Below, piece by piece: positions 48,513 through 58,700 of a stretch of DNA of 64,000 nt (its first letter is position 1; each line of letters starts with the position of its first letter). Below the pieces are notes generated by a model, which had not been told where the DNA came from, searched no databases, and saw only the letters and a program-made list of their open reading frames with translations. The stretch is from contig CATQJL010000305.1 of the NCBI GenBank assembly GCA_958299035.1, positions 31,757,733 to 31,821,732 of the forward strand, written 5' to 3'. The DNA is from Cylicocyclus nassatus (Eukaryota; Nematoda; Chromadorea; Rhabditida; Strongylidae). Made by a program: the position numbers and the translations under genes.

Positions 48513-49199
48513 CTACTTTTGCACACAGAGTCCAAGAGCGCTGTCGCATGTCGAATCACTAGGACAAGCAGCACAAGGACTTCCTATCTTGTAAAGCACT
48601 TGATCCACGATGTTACCTCTATAATTCATTCCCATTAATCTCAATATAGAGTAAAATGCTACATACTTTGGATCATATAGACATATGACTGCGTAGGAAG
48701 ATGTGCATTTAGCGATAGCACATCCAATGTCTCTGGTGTTGGCCCAAGCGATCTGAAAAGGAAAATTAAGCAATAATCTTGCGTAAGAAACTCTGTGTTC
48801 CCTTCAACCTACTTTTCCCATTATGGACTTTTCTAATGCCTAAACTTTATAGCGTGCCTAGATAACATTTTTGAACAAGACTCATTCTTACTTGGGTGTA
48901 CGTTTCTACAGGCTGATCCACATGATTACTACGGAATGTCACTTGCATTCCTGGCCCATTGCTGTCCGTACGAACTACTTTCCACCAATTTGTCACAGCC
49001 TATATATTTGCATTTTACAAAGTTCTACATCATTATGAACCAGCAAAATTGCCAACCTTTTTAACAGCATCTCTGTAAGTCGATATAACGGAACTTGATG
49101 CGAAGGTGTCAAAGTTTTTACCATAACTATTATGTGGTGTCTTAGATGTAGGACATTGTCGTACTTCTTGAATAGCTTCCTTTTCCAGATTGCAGTTGG
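48513..49199 (-). pseudogene. SCP/TAPS 3' partial duplicate (exons 10-13)
   Basis: Exon copies 49058 to about 49196, 48892-48999, 48667-48752 and 48513-48618 are collinear with the parent and keep exon lengths and splice sites. No 5' exons, signal peptide or promoter are present, so it cannot make the full protein. The intron between the last two exons lacks one T against the parent, so unspliced sequence would also stay open across it. Confidence 0.82.
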
Positions 49200-49431
49200 G
49201 CCAACACCAGAGACATTGGATGTGCTATCGCTAAATGCACATCTTCCTACGCAGTCATATGTCTATATGATCCAAAGTATGTAGCATTTTACTCTATATT
49301 TGAGATTAATGGGAATGAATTATAGAGGTAACATCGTGGATCAAGTGCTTTACAAGATAGGAAGTCCTTGTGCTGCTTGTCCTAGTGATACGACATGCGA
49401 CAGCGCTCTTGGACTCTGTGTGCAAAAGTAG
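49199..49431 (+). pseudogene. SCP/TAPS 3' exon copies, right arm
   Basis: Plus-strand copies of exon 12 (49199-49284, 5' end replaced) and exon 13 (49326-49431, complete to TAG). They mirror the left-arm copy at 47942-48176. Confidence 0.8.
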
Positions 49432-50108
49432 CTGCGTACAACTATTTATTTTCTCTTTTCTAGAGTTTTTTTTCCTTACCGGGAATTCCTTCTTTTAAAT
49501 TTTAGGCCACTGTATGTTATTCGATTTGCACAGATTTCTAGACATGTTCTCTTTCTGGCTAATAAACTTTTGCTTGAACGCATTTTGTAAGCATCTATAC
49601 GCAGCCAGTGATTAAAAGCTGATATTTGGCGAAGGCGAATTGTTAAGCGACTGCGAAGGGCTTGTTCAAGCACCTTTTATCATTGGAGCTCACAACTCAT
49701 AATCCCCTCGTATGTGACCGTCTTTGTCTCAAAGTAGCTTTCAGGGCTTACCACTTTGCTGGTTTACGTCTCTTATTCAAAATTTACATCGACCCTTGGT
49801 TCGCCTATAATCAAAAAGGTCGACTAACTAAGCTATAATCTATTAAGCATTGTATAGCATTGTATGAATAAGCGGGTATTTGGCGTATCAACAATTAGTT
49901 AAGTTTGCAAGCAAAGACATGTGTAGGCAACAGTCAATATCGCTTCACTTTGGTTTCCGTCTTTTGTCATATGTCTATTTGAGTGTGATGGTGACGACGC
50001 ACTAGGTAACACACTCCAACATTAAAGGCAAACCTTATTCTTACGACATGGGTAGGGGTAGAGCTGTGACCCAAGACAGACACTTGAAATGTCTGTATTG
50101 CGTTTCAG

Positions 50109-50792
50109 ATGAGGTTATCCGGAGCTGAGGCACAAACGCAAGACTGTGAAAGCGCCTTTTGCTCCAAAAATCTTCGCATTAACCTTTGGGAAAAGCGCCA
50201 TCTACACTATTTTCCATCGCCACATCGATAATGTTTGGCTGCGTCAGCCTTTGGCCGCCTCTGTAACAGGTAAGGGCATGGTCCATCCTCGAGTTCCTGG
50301 ACATCGAAGAAAGCTTCGGCGTCTCCCCATCGGCGTTTTCTTGCTTATGACATACTATTACACCTTATAAACTATAAAATTCATTTATAAATCCTAAATC
50401 CCATCCAAACTAGCCCTAGACACCAAAACCCCACTCAAAACTTATATTTTGGGAAAAGGAAACACCATCAGAGTTATATTTGTTCAAGTGTTAAATGTTT
50501 TTTGTTAAAGTAACAAAAGCAAGTTCTAGGGGTAATACTACGCAGGCAAAAATACCGGACGAGCGGCGCCAATAAAAGACTCCCGACAAGCGGCCACATT
50601 AAACGACCGAGCGCACTCATAATCAGTCACCGGTGAGCTTGCAGTTTGGGATAACCTGCAGGCGGACAAATTCGGAGATCTCTCAAGGACTCTCAAGGAG
50701 ATCGCAAATCCATCTACACAAGGTGAGTTATCAATGTGTACACCACTTGCTTATATGCAGTTATCCGACAAGTTCGTCAGTTTTTATCCTAA
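50109..50792 (+). pseudogene. Unknown small gene, copy in right arm of the inverted duplication
   Basis: Exons 50109-50269, 50627-50722 and 50761-50792 have good splice sites and match the copy at 54.5-55.0 kb. The third exon ends in TAA and completes a predicted protein of about 95 aa. The first exon has one extra T (a run of four in place of three near 50210), which shifts the frame, so this copy is broken as read. Confidence 0.38.
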
Positions 50793-50992
50793 GTTATTGT
50801 ATCTGTTTCACAGGAATGCCTCTGCGCTCATATTATCTCCTTAGTTTCGCCTCCGACTTCATTCATTATTACCCCTTCTATGTTATTGTTTGATCATTTC
50901 TGCCTATACTCAGACAGCGGATAGGACCCCTCCGCCGGAGAAATGGCAGGGTCGCGGAGTTTCCCCAGCGGTGGGTCTGCCACTCGTCCGCC

Positions 50993-51132
50993 GGAGCCCT
51001 CCCATTTCTGCTCCGGATACCTCCCATTTTCTGCTCCGGATACCTCCCATTTTCTGCTCCGGATACCTCCCATTTTCTGCTCCGGAGACCTCCCATTTTC
51101 TGCTCCGGAGCCCTACCATTTTCTGCTCCGCA
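50993..51132. repeat. 23-24-bp GC-rich minisatellite
   Basis: Six units of TGCTCCGGATACCTCCCATT plus TTC, right of the inverted duplication. The same unit forms 54060-54180. Confidence 0.9.
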
Positions 51133-51373
51133 AGTTTGCCGCGGCATACTGTAATTAGCTCTAATTAAGCTCCAAACCCCAATTATGTCTCTAAACCCCA
51201 CCCAAATTAGCCGAATACGACCCTCAACCCCGTTCTTTACCCCCTCCCTCTCACCCCTAGCGTTTGTGGATAGAAGATAGAAGAATGAAGAAACAAGACA
51301 TTTATTTCAAATTAACTGCAAACAATCTCCTGCAAATTGCAAAACAAAACTTAGCAGCTACAAAACGGACAAC

Positions 51374-53582
51374 AAAGCAGTAAAGCAGTAAAGCGATAAG
51401 GTACGTCTGGTTCTGACTACGAGCATTTTCAAGACGGCAAGAAACCTCTGAAAATCGGATGAAGAGCAAATAATGCCAAACACATGAGCACACAAAAAAT
51501 CCCTTACCGCTGAATATTGTGATAGTGAGATGAGGGTACGAGTTGGCAAGGTTCTGACAAACAGCCTGCTGATCCATAGGGAAACAATGGCCGTGCGAAT
51601 TTAACTACTGGCGATTTCAACTGCACAGCTGGAGAAGACGCCATGTTTCCTTCGGTAGACGCCTTTTAAAAAAGGAAGACTCATTTTTAAAGAAATTGTC
51701 TCTTGAGAATCTCAATCATATGGACTGCAGCATCTGTGACAACCGCGATATAAATTCGCACGGAAAATCTCGGCGAGAGAGTACACGACTGTATTATAGA
51801 TCCCAACTGGTCATCGACTTGGAACAGTAGTCAAAACCAGGCGTAGAGGGATTGCGCAGCTGCTGTGACTGCACAAACTTCGCTAAAAATGTCTGGCTGA
51901 GGTTGTCCTTCAGAAAGGATGGAAATCAAGTGGTGCGCACTTGCATATGCTGAAACTGAGAATTCAAAAAAGTACTCAAAGTTGAAGTTCAGTAATCATA
52001 ATGAAATAATCACGATTAAAATTGGGATTTTCTATTTTGCGTAAAAGGCCAGGACACAATTACGAACAAACTTTAAACATCAGAATTTAGCGGTTTGGAC
52101 TGGAGACGCCTGTTCTCAAACTTACATCAGTGGGATAAAACTAGAGACTTGCCTGTATTTGAACACGGTGCATGTACTCGATTACATGTTTTCCCTCTTC
52201 CGCGTTGCAAGGTCATGACCTCATAAAGGTTTCCTTCGAGCAGAATGCCGCAGGCACATTAAGGTTCTAACCTACATCTTGGCTACAAGCTATATACCTG
52301 TTGGCGCGACCTTGTCAGTCACATATCCATACATGATTAGTGATGTCGTATAAAATGTCTATGTACTGGCTTGAACTCGTTATCTAACCATTCACTTTGA
52401 ACATATTACTGAACTTGAACTTAGATTTTGAAAAGTTGTTTGAAAAAAGTGCTCTTTGTGCTTTGTTTTGCGAACAATCATAGCTATGCAGAAGAACAAC
52501 CTCGAACACATAGAAATCCCAATTTTGATCGTGATTGGTTCATTACGATTACTGAACTTCAACTTTGAGTACTTTTTTGAATTCTCAGTTTCAGCATATG
52601 CAAGTGCGCACCACTTGATTTCCATCCTTTCTGAAGGACAACCTCAGCCAGACATTTTTAGCGAAGTTTGTGCAGTCACAGCAGCTGCGCAATCCCTCTA
52701 CGCCTGGTTTTGACTACTGTTCCAAGTCGATGACCAGTTGGGATCTATAATACAGTGAGAACACGAGCACGAGAGCTCGAAAGCATTTCGCAGCAACAGC
52801 ACTTGGCTGACTATAGCACTAAGACATTAACCAGTCTAGCAGGTGGCTCAATTGCGTGATATTCCGTATTACTTCAGATACTCTTGAATAAGACGATTCA
52901 GTTGAGAAACACTTTCACCATTGAAGAGATATAACCAATTTCAAACAAGAAAGAGCATAATATGAAAGATAAACAAAAGAAGAAGGACCATAAAAGTGAT
53001 TTCCAACATAAACATACCGTAGTATTCGCACTTGACACAAGTTTTTCCAACCAGCCATATAAATAACCATCTTCACCAATAGATTTCTGAGCTTCAAATA
53101 TTCTACCACAGCTGAGTAGACGTGTCATAGCTAAGGCCGCCTTTTGCTCCACGTATGAACCAACCTTAATGAAAAAGGTTAAATAAATAGCGATGCATAG
53201 AACAGCAACATGAAAACATACATCATTTTCCCTATTCTTTTTATCTGCTGCTATCGTTCTGCTGCACCAGCCGATGAATAGATAAAATAGGCTTTGCTTC
53301 TTTTCATCCGGAATGAGACTGCCACGATTTTCTGGACTAACATTATCAATGATCACAGCAATAAGTTTGGAATAGTGTAGCCGCATCATCGTCACCACTG
53401 CTATGTCATGATCCTGATATAATCTTGCTTGTTATCAAGGACTATATTTCAACGTAAAAACTGCATACCAGATCGCTTTCGAGGTTTTCTCTCATCGAGT
53501 CGATGAAATCGAGTATGAGTGGACTCAGACTGCCCAAACTATCTATCATTGCGGAATCCAATAATCTACGGAATACAGCCAC
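51374..53582 (-). pseudogene. Furry / SAX-2-like gene fragment, partly degraded
   Basis: Three consecutive exons join in phase 0: 53469-53582, 53222-53413 and 53018-53164 (151 codons, no stops). They read like an internal segment of the large Furry HEAT/armadillo scaffold (SAX-2 in C. elegans), which works with NDR/LATS kinases: DFIDSMREN, then KKQSLFYLFIGW, then ALAMTRLL, then EDGYLYGWLEKL. Further on the match continues in pieces: SHLLDW (about 52825) then an in-frame TAG, then CYSQPSAVAAKCF; AAVHMIEILKRQF near 51735; exon 51508-51568 (NLANSYPHLTITIFS); and an exon from 51447 (EVSCRLENAR). An AATAAA follows at 51301-51306. Only a few hundred residues of a ~3000-residue family are present, the frame is broken after the third exon, and a 245-bp inverted repeat splits the segment. 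I call it a partial duplicate or pseudogene; a collapsed assembly of a real gene is the alternative. Confidence 0.68.
51791..52752. repeat. Inverted repeat splitting the furry-like fragment
   Basis: Arms 51791-52036 and about 52508-52752 are near-identical reverse complements (TATTATAGATCCCAACTGGT and complement at the outer ends); spacer about 470 bp with no recognised content. Confidence 0.88.
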
Positions 53583-53999
53583 CTGATAAGGTATCGATAT
53601 TGAGGGGTACGAAAAAGTTTAGATATACCTTCCAAATACCGCTAAATCCACTGCACCTAAAAAAGCAAGCTTTCTGACTGAAACGGGAAGAAAACTTCAT
53701 TTGGACTTTACTCGAATTATATACTTTCGAAAATTGTTGTTGTTTCGAAAATCCAGAATTAATCACAAAAACTACTCCATCAGTAGTCAACGATGTCTCA
53801 GCAAGTCGAAAAGAGCCAAACACTAAAAGTGATTGAGTGCATCCGCACGAAAATTTGAAACAAACCTGAAAACGAGGAATTTACAACAACATAAACGCCA
53901 ACGCGACGAAGAGCAACGCGGAAAAGAAAAAACGGTAAGAAACGCGGAGAAACAACAAAATCAAAAAAAAACGACTAAAATATGAAGAAAGAGGGTAAA

Positions 54000-54485
54000 C
54001 AGAGGACTCATCACCGTGGAGTTAGACGTTTGCTTGCTACGCGCCAAATCGATACGCAGCCTGCTCCGGAGCCCTCCCATTTGTGCTCCGGGGCCCTCCC
54101 ATTTCTGCTCCGGATACCTCCCATTTTCTGCTCCGGATACCTCCCATTTGTGCTCCGGACCCCTCCCATTTTCTGCGGCGCGGCTCTTCCAAATCTGGCG
54201 GACTCGCGCCAAGCAAATTTCTCCAGCGCGGCTCTGCCAAATCTGGCAGAGCCGCGCCGGAGAAATGGCGTACCTTTGCAGCAGGGCCGGAGAAGCGTCC
54301 CATTTGCCTGCCAGTGATGTCACCGCGACGGACCGCCCATTTGCCCCGCTCTCATTGGTCAACTGGGTCCGGCGCGACTCTGGCAGATTCGGACTGTCCG
54401 GCGGAGGGGTCCGGTCGATTGTCTGAGTATTTTGTGCTCTTCCATCGTCTTCCTCAATCATCTTCATGTTGTGTTCATTGCCTTG
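54000..54485. repeat. GC-rich repeat element truncating the unknown small gene
   Basis: Five units of the CTCCGGATACCTCCCATTTT minisatellite followed by GCGCGGCTCTGCCAAATCTG inverted units and CCGGCGGAGGGGTCC, the last also present at both outer ends of the inverted duplication. It cuts the exon at 54490. Confidence 0.7.
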
Positions 54486-54489
54486 CAAC

Positions 54490-55040
54490 CGAATTTGTCC
54501 GCCTGCAGGTTATCCCAAACTGCAAGCTCACCGGTGACTGATTATGAGTGCGCTCGGTCGTTTAATGTGGCCGCTTGTCGGAAGTCTTTTATTGGCGCCG
54601 CTCGTCCGGTATTTTTGCCTGCGTAGTATTACCCCTAGAACTTGCTTTTGTTACTTTACGTTTTGAACAAATATAACTCTGATGGTGTTTCCTTTTCTCA
54701 AAATATAAGTTTTGAGTGGGGTTTTGGTGTCTAGGGCTAGTTTGGATGGGATTTAGGATTTATAAATGAATTTTATAGTTTATAAGGTGTAATAGTATGT
54801 CATAAGCAAGAAAACGCCGATGGGGAGACGCCGAAGCTTTCTTCGATGTCCAGGAACTCGAGGATGGACCATGCCCTTACCTGTTACAGAGGCGGCCAAA
54901 GGCTGACGCAGCCAAACATTATCGATGTGGCGATGGAAATAGTGTAGATGGCGCTTTTCCCAAAGGTTAATGCGAAGATCTTTGGAGCAAAAGGCGCTTT
55001 CACAGTCTTGCGTTTGTGCCTCAGCTCCGGATAACCTCAT
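54490..55040 (-). pseudogene. Unknown small gene downstream of SCP/TAPS, truncated copy
   Basis: Exon 54881-55040 opens at an acceptor (GCGTTTCAG) immediately before ATG and ends at a CAG/GTAAGG donor. It joins in phase to an exon starting at 54537 (GELAVWDNLQ), which is cut off at about 54490 where the GC-rich repeat begins. The frame carries LWEKRHLHYFHRHIDNVWL. No family is recognised. Two further copies exist in the inverted duplication at 46.6-47.3 and 50.1-50.8 kb. The start of the gene could lie further upstream, since a splice acceptor precedes the ATG. Confidence 0.4.
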
Positions 55041-55579
55041 CTGAAACGCAATACAGACATTTCAAGTGTCTGTCTTGGGTCACAGCTCTACCCCTATGTC
55101 GTAAGAAAAAGGTTTGCCTTTAATGTTGGAGTGTGTTACCTAGTGCGTCGTCACCATCACACTCAAATAGACATATGACAAAAGACGGAAACCAAAGTGA
55201 AGCGATATTGACTGTTTGCCTACACATGTCTTTGCTTGCAAACTTAACTAATTGTTGATACGCCAAATACCCGCTTATTCATACAATGCTATACAATGCT
55301 TAGTAGATTATAGCTTAGTTAGTCGACCTTTTTGATTATAGGCGAACCAAGGGTCGATGTAAATTTTGAATAAGAGACGTAAACCAGCAAAGTGGTAAGC
55401 CCTGAAAGCTACTTTGAGACAAAGACGGTCACATACGAGGGGATTATGAGTTGTGAGCTCCAATGATAAAAGGTGCTTGAACAAGCCCTTCGCAGTCGCT
55501 TAACAATTCGCCTTCGCCAAATATCAGCTTTTAATCACTGGCTGCGTATAGATGCTTACAAAATGCGTTCAAGCAAAAG

Positions 55580-55585
55580 TTTATT
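55580..55585 (-). terminator. Polyadenylation signal candidate of the SCP/TAPS gene
   Basis: AATAAA on the minus strand lies about 130 nt after the TAG stop at 55716. It is the first canonical hexamer in a sensible position; AAATAAATAG just after the stop is closer but overlaps the stop-proximal sequence. Confidence 0.4.
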
Positions 55586-55715
55586 AGCCAGAAAAGAGAA
55601 CATGTCTAGAAATCTGTGCAAAATCGAATAACATACAGTGGCCTAAAATTTAAAAGAAGGAATTCCCGGTAAGGAAAAAAACTCTAGAAAAGAGAAAATA
55701 AATAGTTGTACGCAG

Positions 55716-58700
55716 CTACTTTTGCACACAGAGTCCAAGAGCGCTGTCGCATGTCGTATCACTAGGACAAGCAGCACAAGGACTTCCTATCTTGTAAAGC
55801 ACTTGATCCACGATGTTACCTCTATAATTCATTCCCATTAATCTCAAATATAGAGTAAAATGCTACATACTTTGGATCATATAGACATATGACTGCGTAG
55901 GAAGATGTGCATTTAGCGATAGCACATCCAATGTCTCTGGTGTTGGCCCAAGCGATCTGAAAAGGAAAATTAAGCAATAATCTTGCGTAAGAAACTCTGT
56001 GTTCCCTTCAACCTACTTTTCCCATTATGGACTTTTCTAATGCCTAAACTTTATAGCGTGCCTAGATAACATTTTTGAACAAGACTCATTCTTACTTGGG
56101 TGTACGTTTCTACAGGCTGATCCACATGATTACTACGGAATGTCACTTGCATTCCTGGCCCATTGCTGTCCGTACGAACTACTTTCCACCAATTTGTCAC
56201 AGCCTATATATTTGCATTTTACAAAGTTCTACATCATTATGAACCAGCAAAATTGCCAACCTTTTTAACAGCATCTCTGTAAGTCGATATAACGGAACTT
56301 GATGCGAAGGTGTCAAAGTTTTTACCATAACTATTATGTGGTGTCTTAGATGTAGGACATTGTCGTACTTCTTGAATAGCTTCCTTTTCCAGATTGCAGT
56401 TGGGTTTCTGAAGAACTGCAGTTATAAAGGCCTTAGATACAAGAGCAGATTTGTTTGGATGGATTCGCATCATAGAAAACGCCATTACCAATTTTATGAT
56501 ATTTGCTCCATTTGGTAGATATTTTCCGCTCGGTCTTTGAACTTGGCCTTTTGCGAGAATGCTCCTACAAGATTATTTATTGTTGAAAATTACCGTAAAA
56601 TACGATCAAGGAAACGGATTTCTTCAAAAAAAAAAAAGCATCATAACCTTCTGTAGTTCTGCGTGTCAAGGAATTGCATCCTGAGCTCATCGGTCATTCC
56701 TTCATAGTCTGTACACATAATGCTTGTTCCTTAAATTGCATTAGTAAGGGGACTACCAATCTTTTTCCGGAGTAGGGAAACGAGGTTATTGATGTATTGA
56801 TGATGACTGTGATTCGAAAAAAATTACTGGATTCAAGAAATTGTAAGCGTGTGCGAGCAATTAGCACATATTTTTTCCGTTGACTCATTTTAGTTTCGTT
56901 TAAAGATTGTCTCGGGATTAAGTTCTTGGTTATAATTTTGATAAGATTTTTCGGAATTATTCTAACTTGCAGAATTGGTGCAAATTTTTTGGTTTTCGAC
57001 AACTTAGTTGTAAGCCGAGACTGAGCACATCTACTAATTTTTTGGACACGTTTTGACCGTTTGGCATACACTTAAAAAAATCAAAATTTCGTTTGCGATG
57101 AAAGTGAAAATCAAATTTTGTCGTTTACAAATGTAAAATAAATTTGATGTATTTCACGCTGCTTCGACCATTCTTTGCTGTAATAATAAGTGAGATTGAA
57201 CAAATTCTTTGCTGCCTTCTGTGATGCTATATAGAGTGCTTAGTGCTTCGCTAGAGAGTAAACAAAATGCATGGTCATGTTGAAAGTGCAGAACTGCTAC
57301 TTGATTATTCACAATGTCGTGATGGGTTAAGCCTTTCAGCATATCTGTTGAAGTCGGTTTCATCAAAGACCTGACTTATTTCAACAAAGACCTGACTTAT
57401 TGACTTACTTCAAATTCCGCAAATAAGTACCTGTGGGTAGCTCGCCAGGATAGGAAGAAGCCGTTGTTGCATTTGCAGCTGTAGTACTAACTGCAGTAGT
57501 AACTACAGTTGTGGCTTCAGTTGTGGCCTCTGTTGTGGCCTCTGTTGTGGCCTCTGTTATGGTCGCTGCGGCCGTTGTTTCCACGGGCTCCTCGCATAAG
57601 CCTATTGCTGTGTTGCACTTCGTATTCGGTGCGTTGGGACAATCTGTATCAGCTGCACAGGGCGCTCCCACTTCGTAGATCGTTTCATCATCACCAAGTG
57701 CACTATAAATTTATAACATTTGTAGCGATTTATAGTGTCATGTTCTATTGTACTGCTTCACAGCCACTCTGTTTATAATCCTTAAAGGTAAGTAATCTGG
57801 TCCTAAAAGTGAAACTGCATACTGCAAAATTCGCTTCAAACTTGGATTTTTCTTACCGGTCATATCGAAGAGGGGCTTTGCCACTTCAGAACTTAATGAC
57901 AATCGCATATGAAGAAAATGATAAAAATAACTTTTGCATCTTGATGGAATGCGTAGATATACAGCTAGATATTTCAAAGCATAATTTATACGGTTCCGAA
58001 AGAGTAGCTGAGCTCCTCACTCTAAGGTAGAGTACTTTTTCTTTTCAATGCAAAAAAGCAACCCTACAAAACTCCTCAGATGTTGCCCAATGTTTACTTG
58101 CTTACATACCGCATGTTCATATTGTTCCATCGTTACTCTCTTTTGACTTGAAACTGTAAAACTGCGCGCTGGTGTCAAAATGTGCTCCGAAAATTACCGT
58201 TCTCTGAGCTGAGAGTTTGAACGAATCAAGAAAACTCAGACATCTCATGGTTCTGTTTTGCTCATCTGCGCGCGAGCCTATAAAGCAGCGATTGGAATCG
58301 TTTGAGCGATGTTTATTAGAGCCGTTTTAAATGAACATGTGTGTCGCTGCACTCATGTCAACCTTTGGCGTCCCCATCCTGGATTCTAAAAGCAGACCTC
58401 CTCCCAGGTAAATGTTTTCGGTGCTTTCTCCATGTTTTCATTATCTTTGACGAGTTTCTACAAAATGGTGTAAGCATTGGCAATCGATTAGCCTCTTGCG
58501 TAATTGTGATTGCAGTGTAAGGACGCCAAATTGGACGTTGTGTGCAATACACCCTTGGTCAGATGCAATGACTCGACTATAAGTTGCATTCGTAGCAGCA
58601 TAAACATGCAGCAACATCTTAGACCTTACACATACACAGTTGCGGATTGCCGATTTCGTTACGATCTATAAATATCTCGCCTAAATCCTGAGTTTGTTGA

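Larger units (their letters stand above)
46415..50956. repeat. Large inverted duplication of the SCP/TAPS 3' region
   Basis: Left arm 46415-48357 and right arm 49020-50956 are near-perfect reverse complements (about 1.94 kb each). The 0.66-kb spacer is a further copy of exons 11-13. The arms carry the unknown small gene, ~1.2 kb of downstream flank and the last SCP exons, all derived from 54.49-56.4 kb. The left arm runs directly into the N gap. Confidence 0.9.

Noticed and set aside
50878..51201. Frames with repeated SGAENGRYPEQKMGG
   Set aside because: Translation of the 23-bp minisatellite; open in several frames on both strands.
55843..55870. A 28-nt intron between the last two SCP/TAPS exons
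   Set aside because: Too short for a nematode intron and adds residues absent from the family. The acceptor at 55822 gives a 49-nt intron and the expected LYDPKGNIVDQ join.
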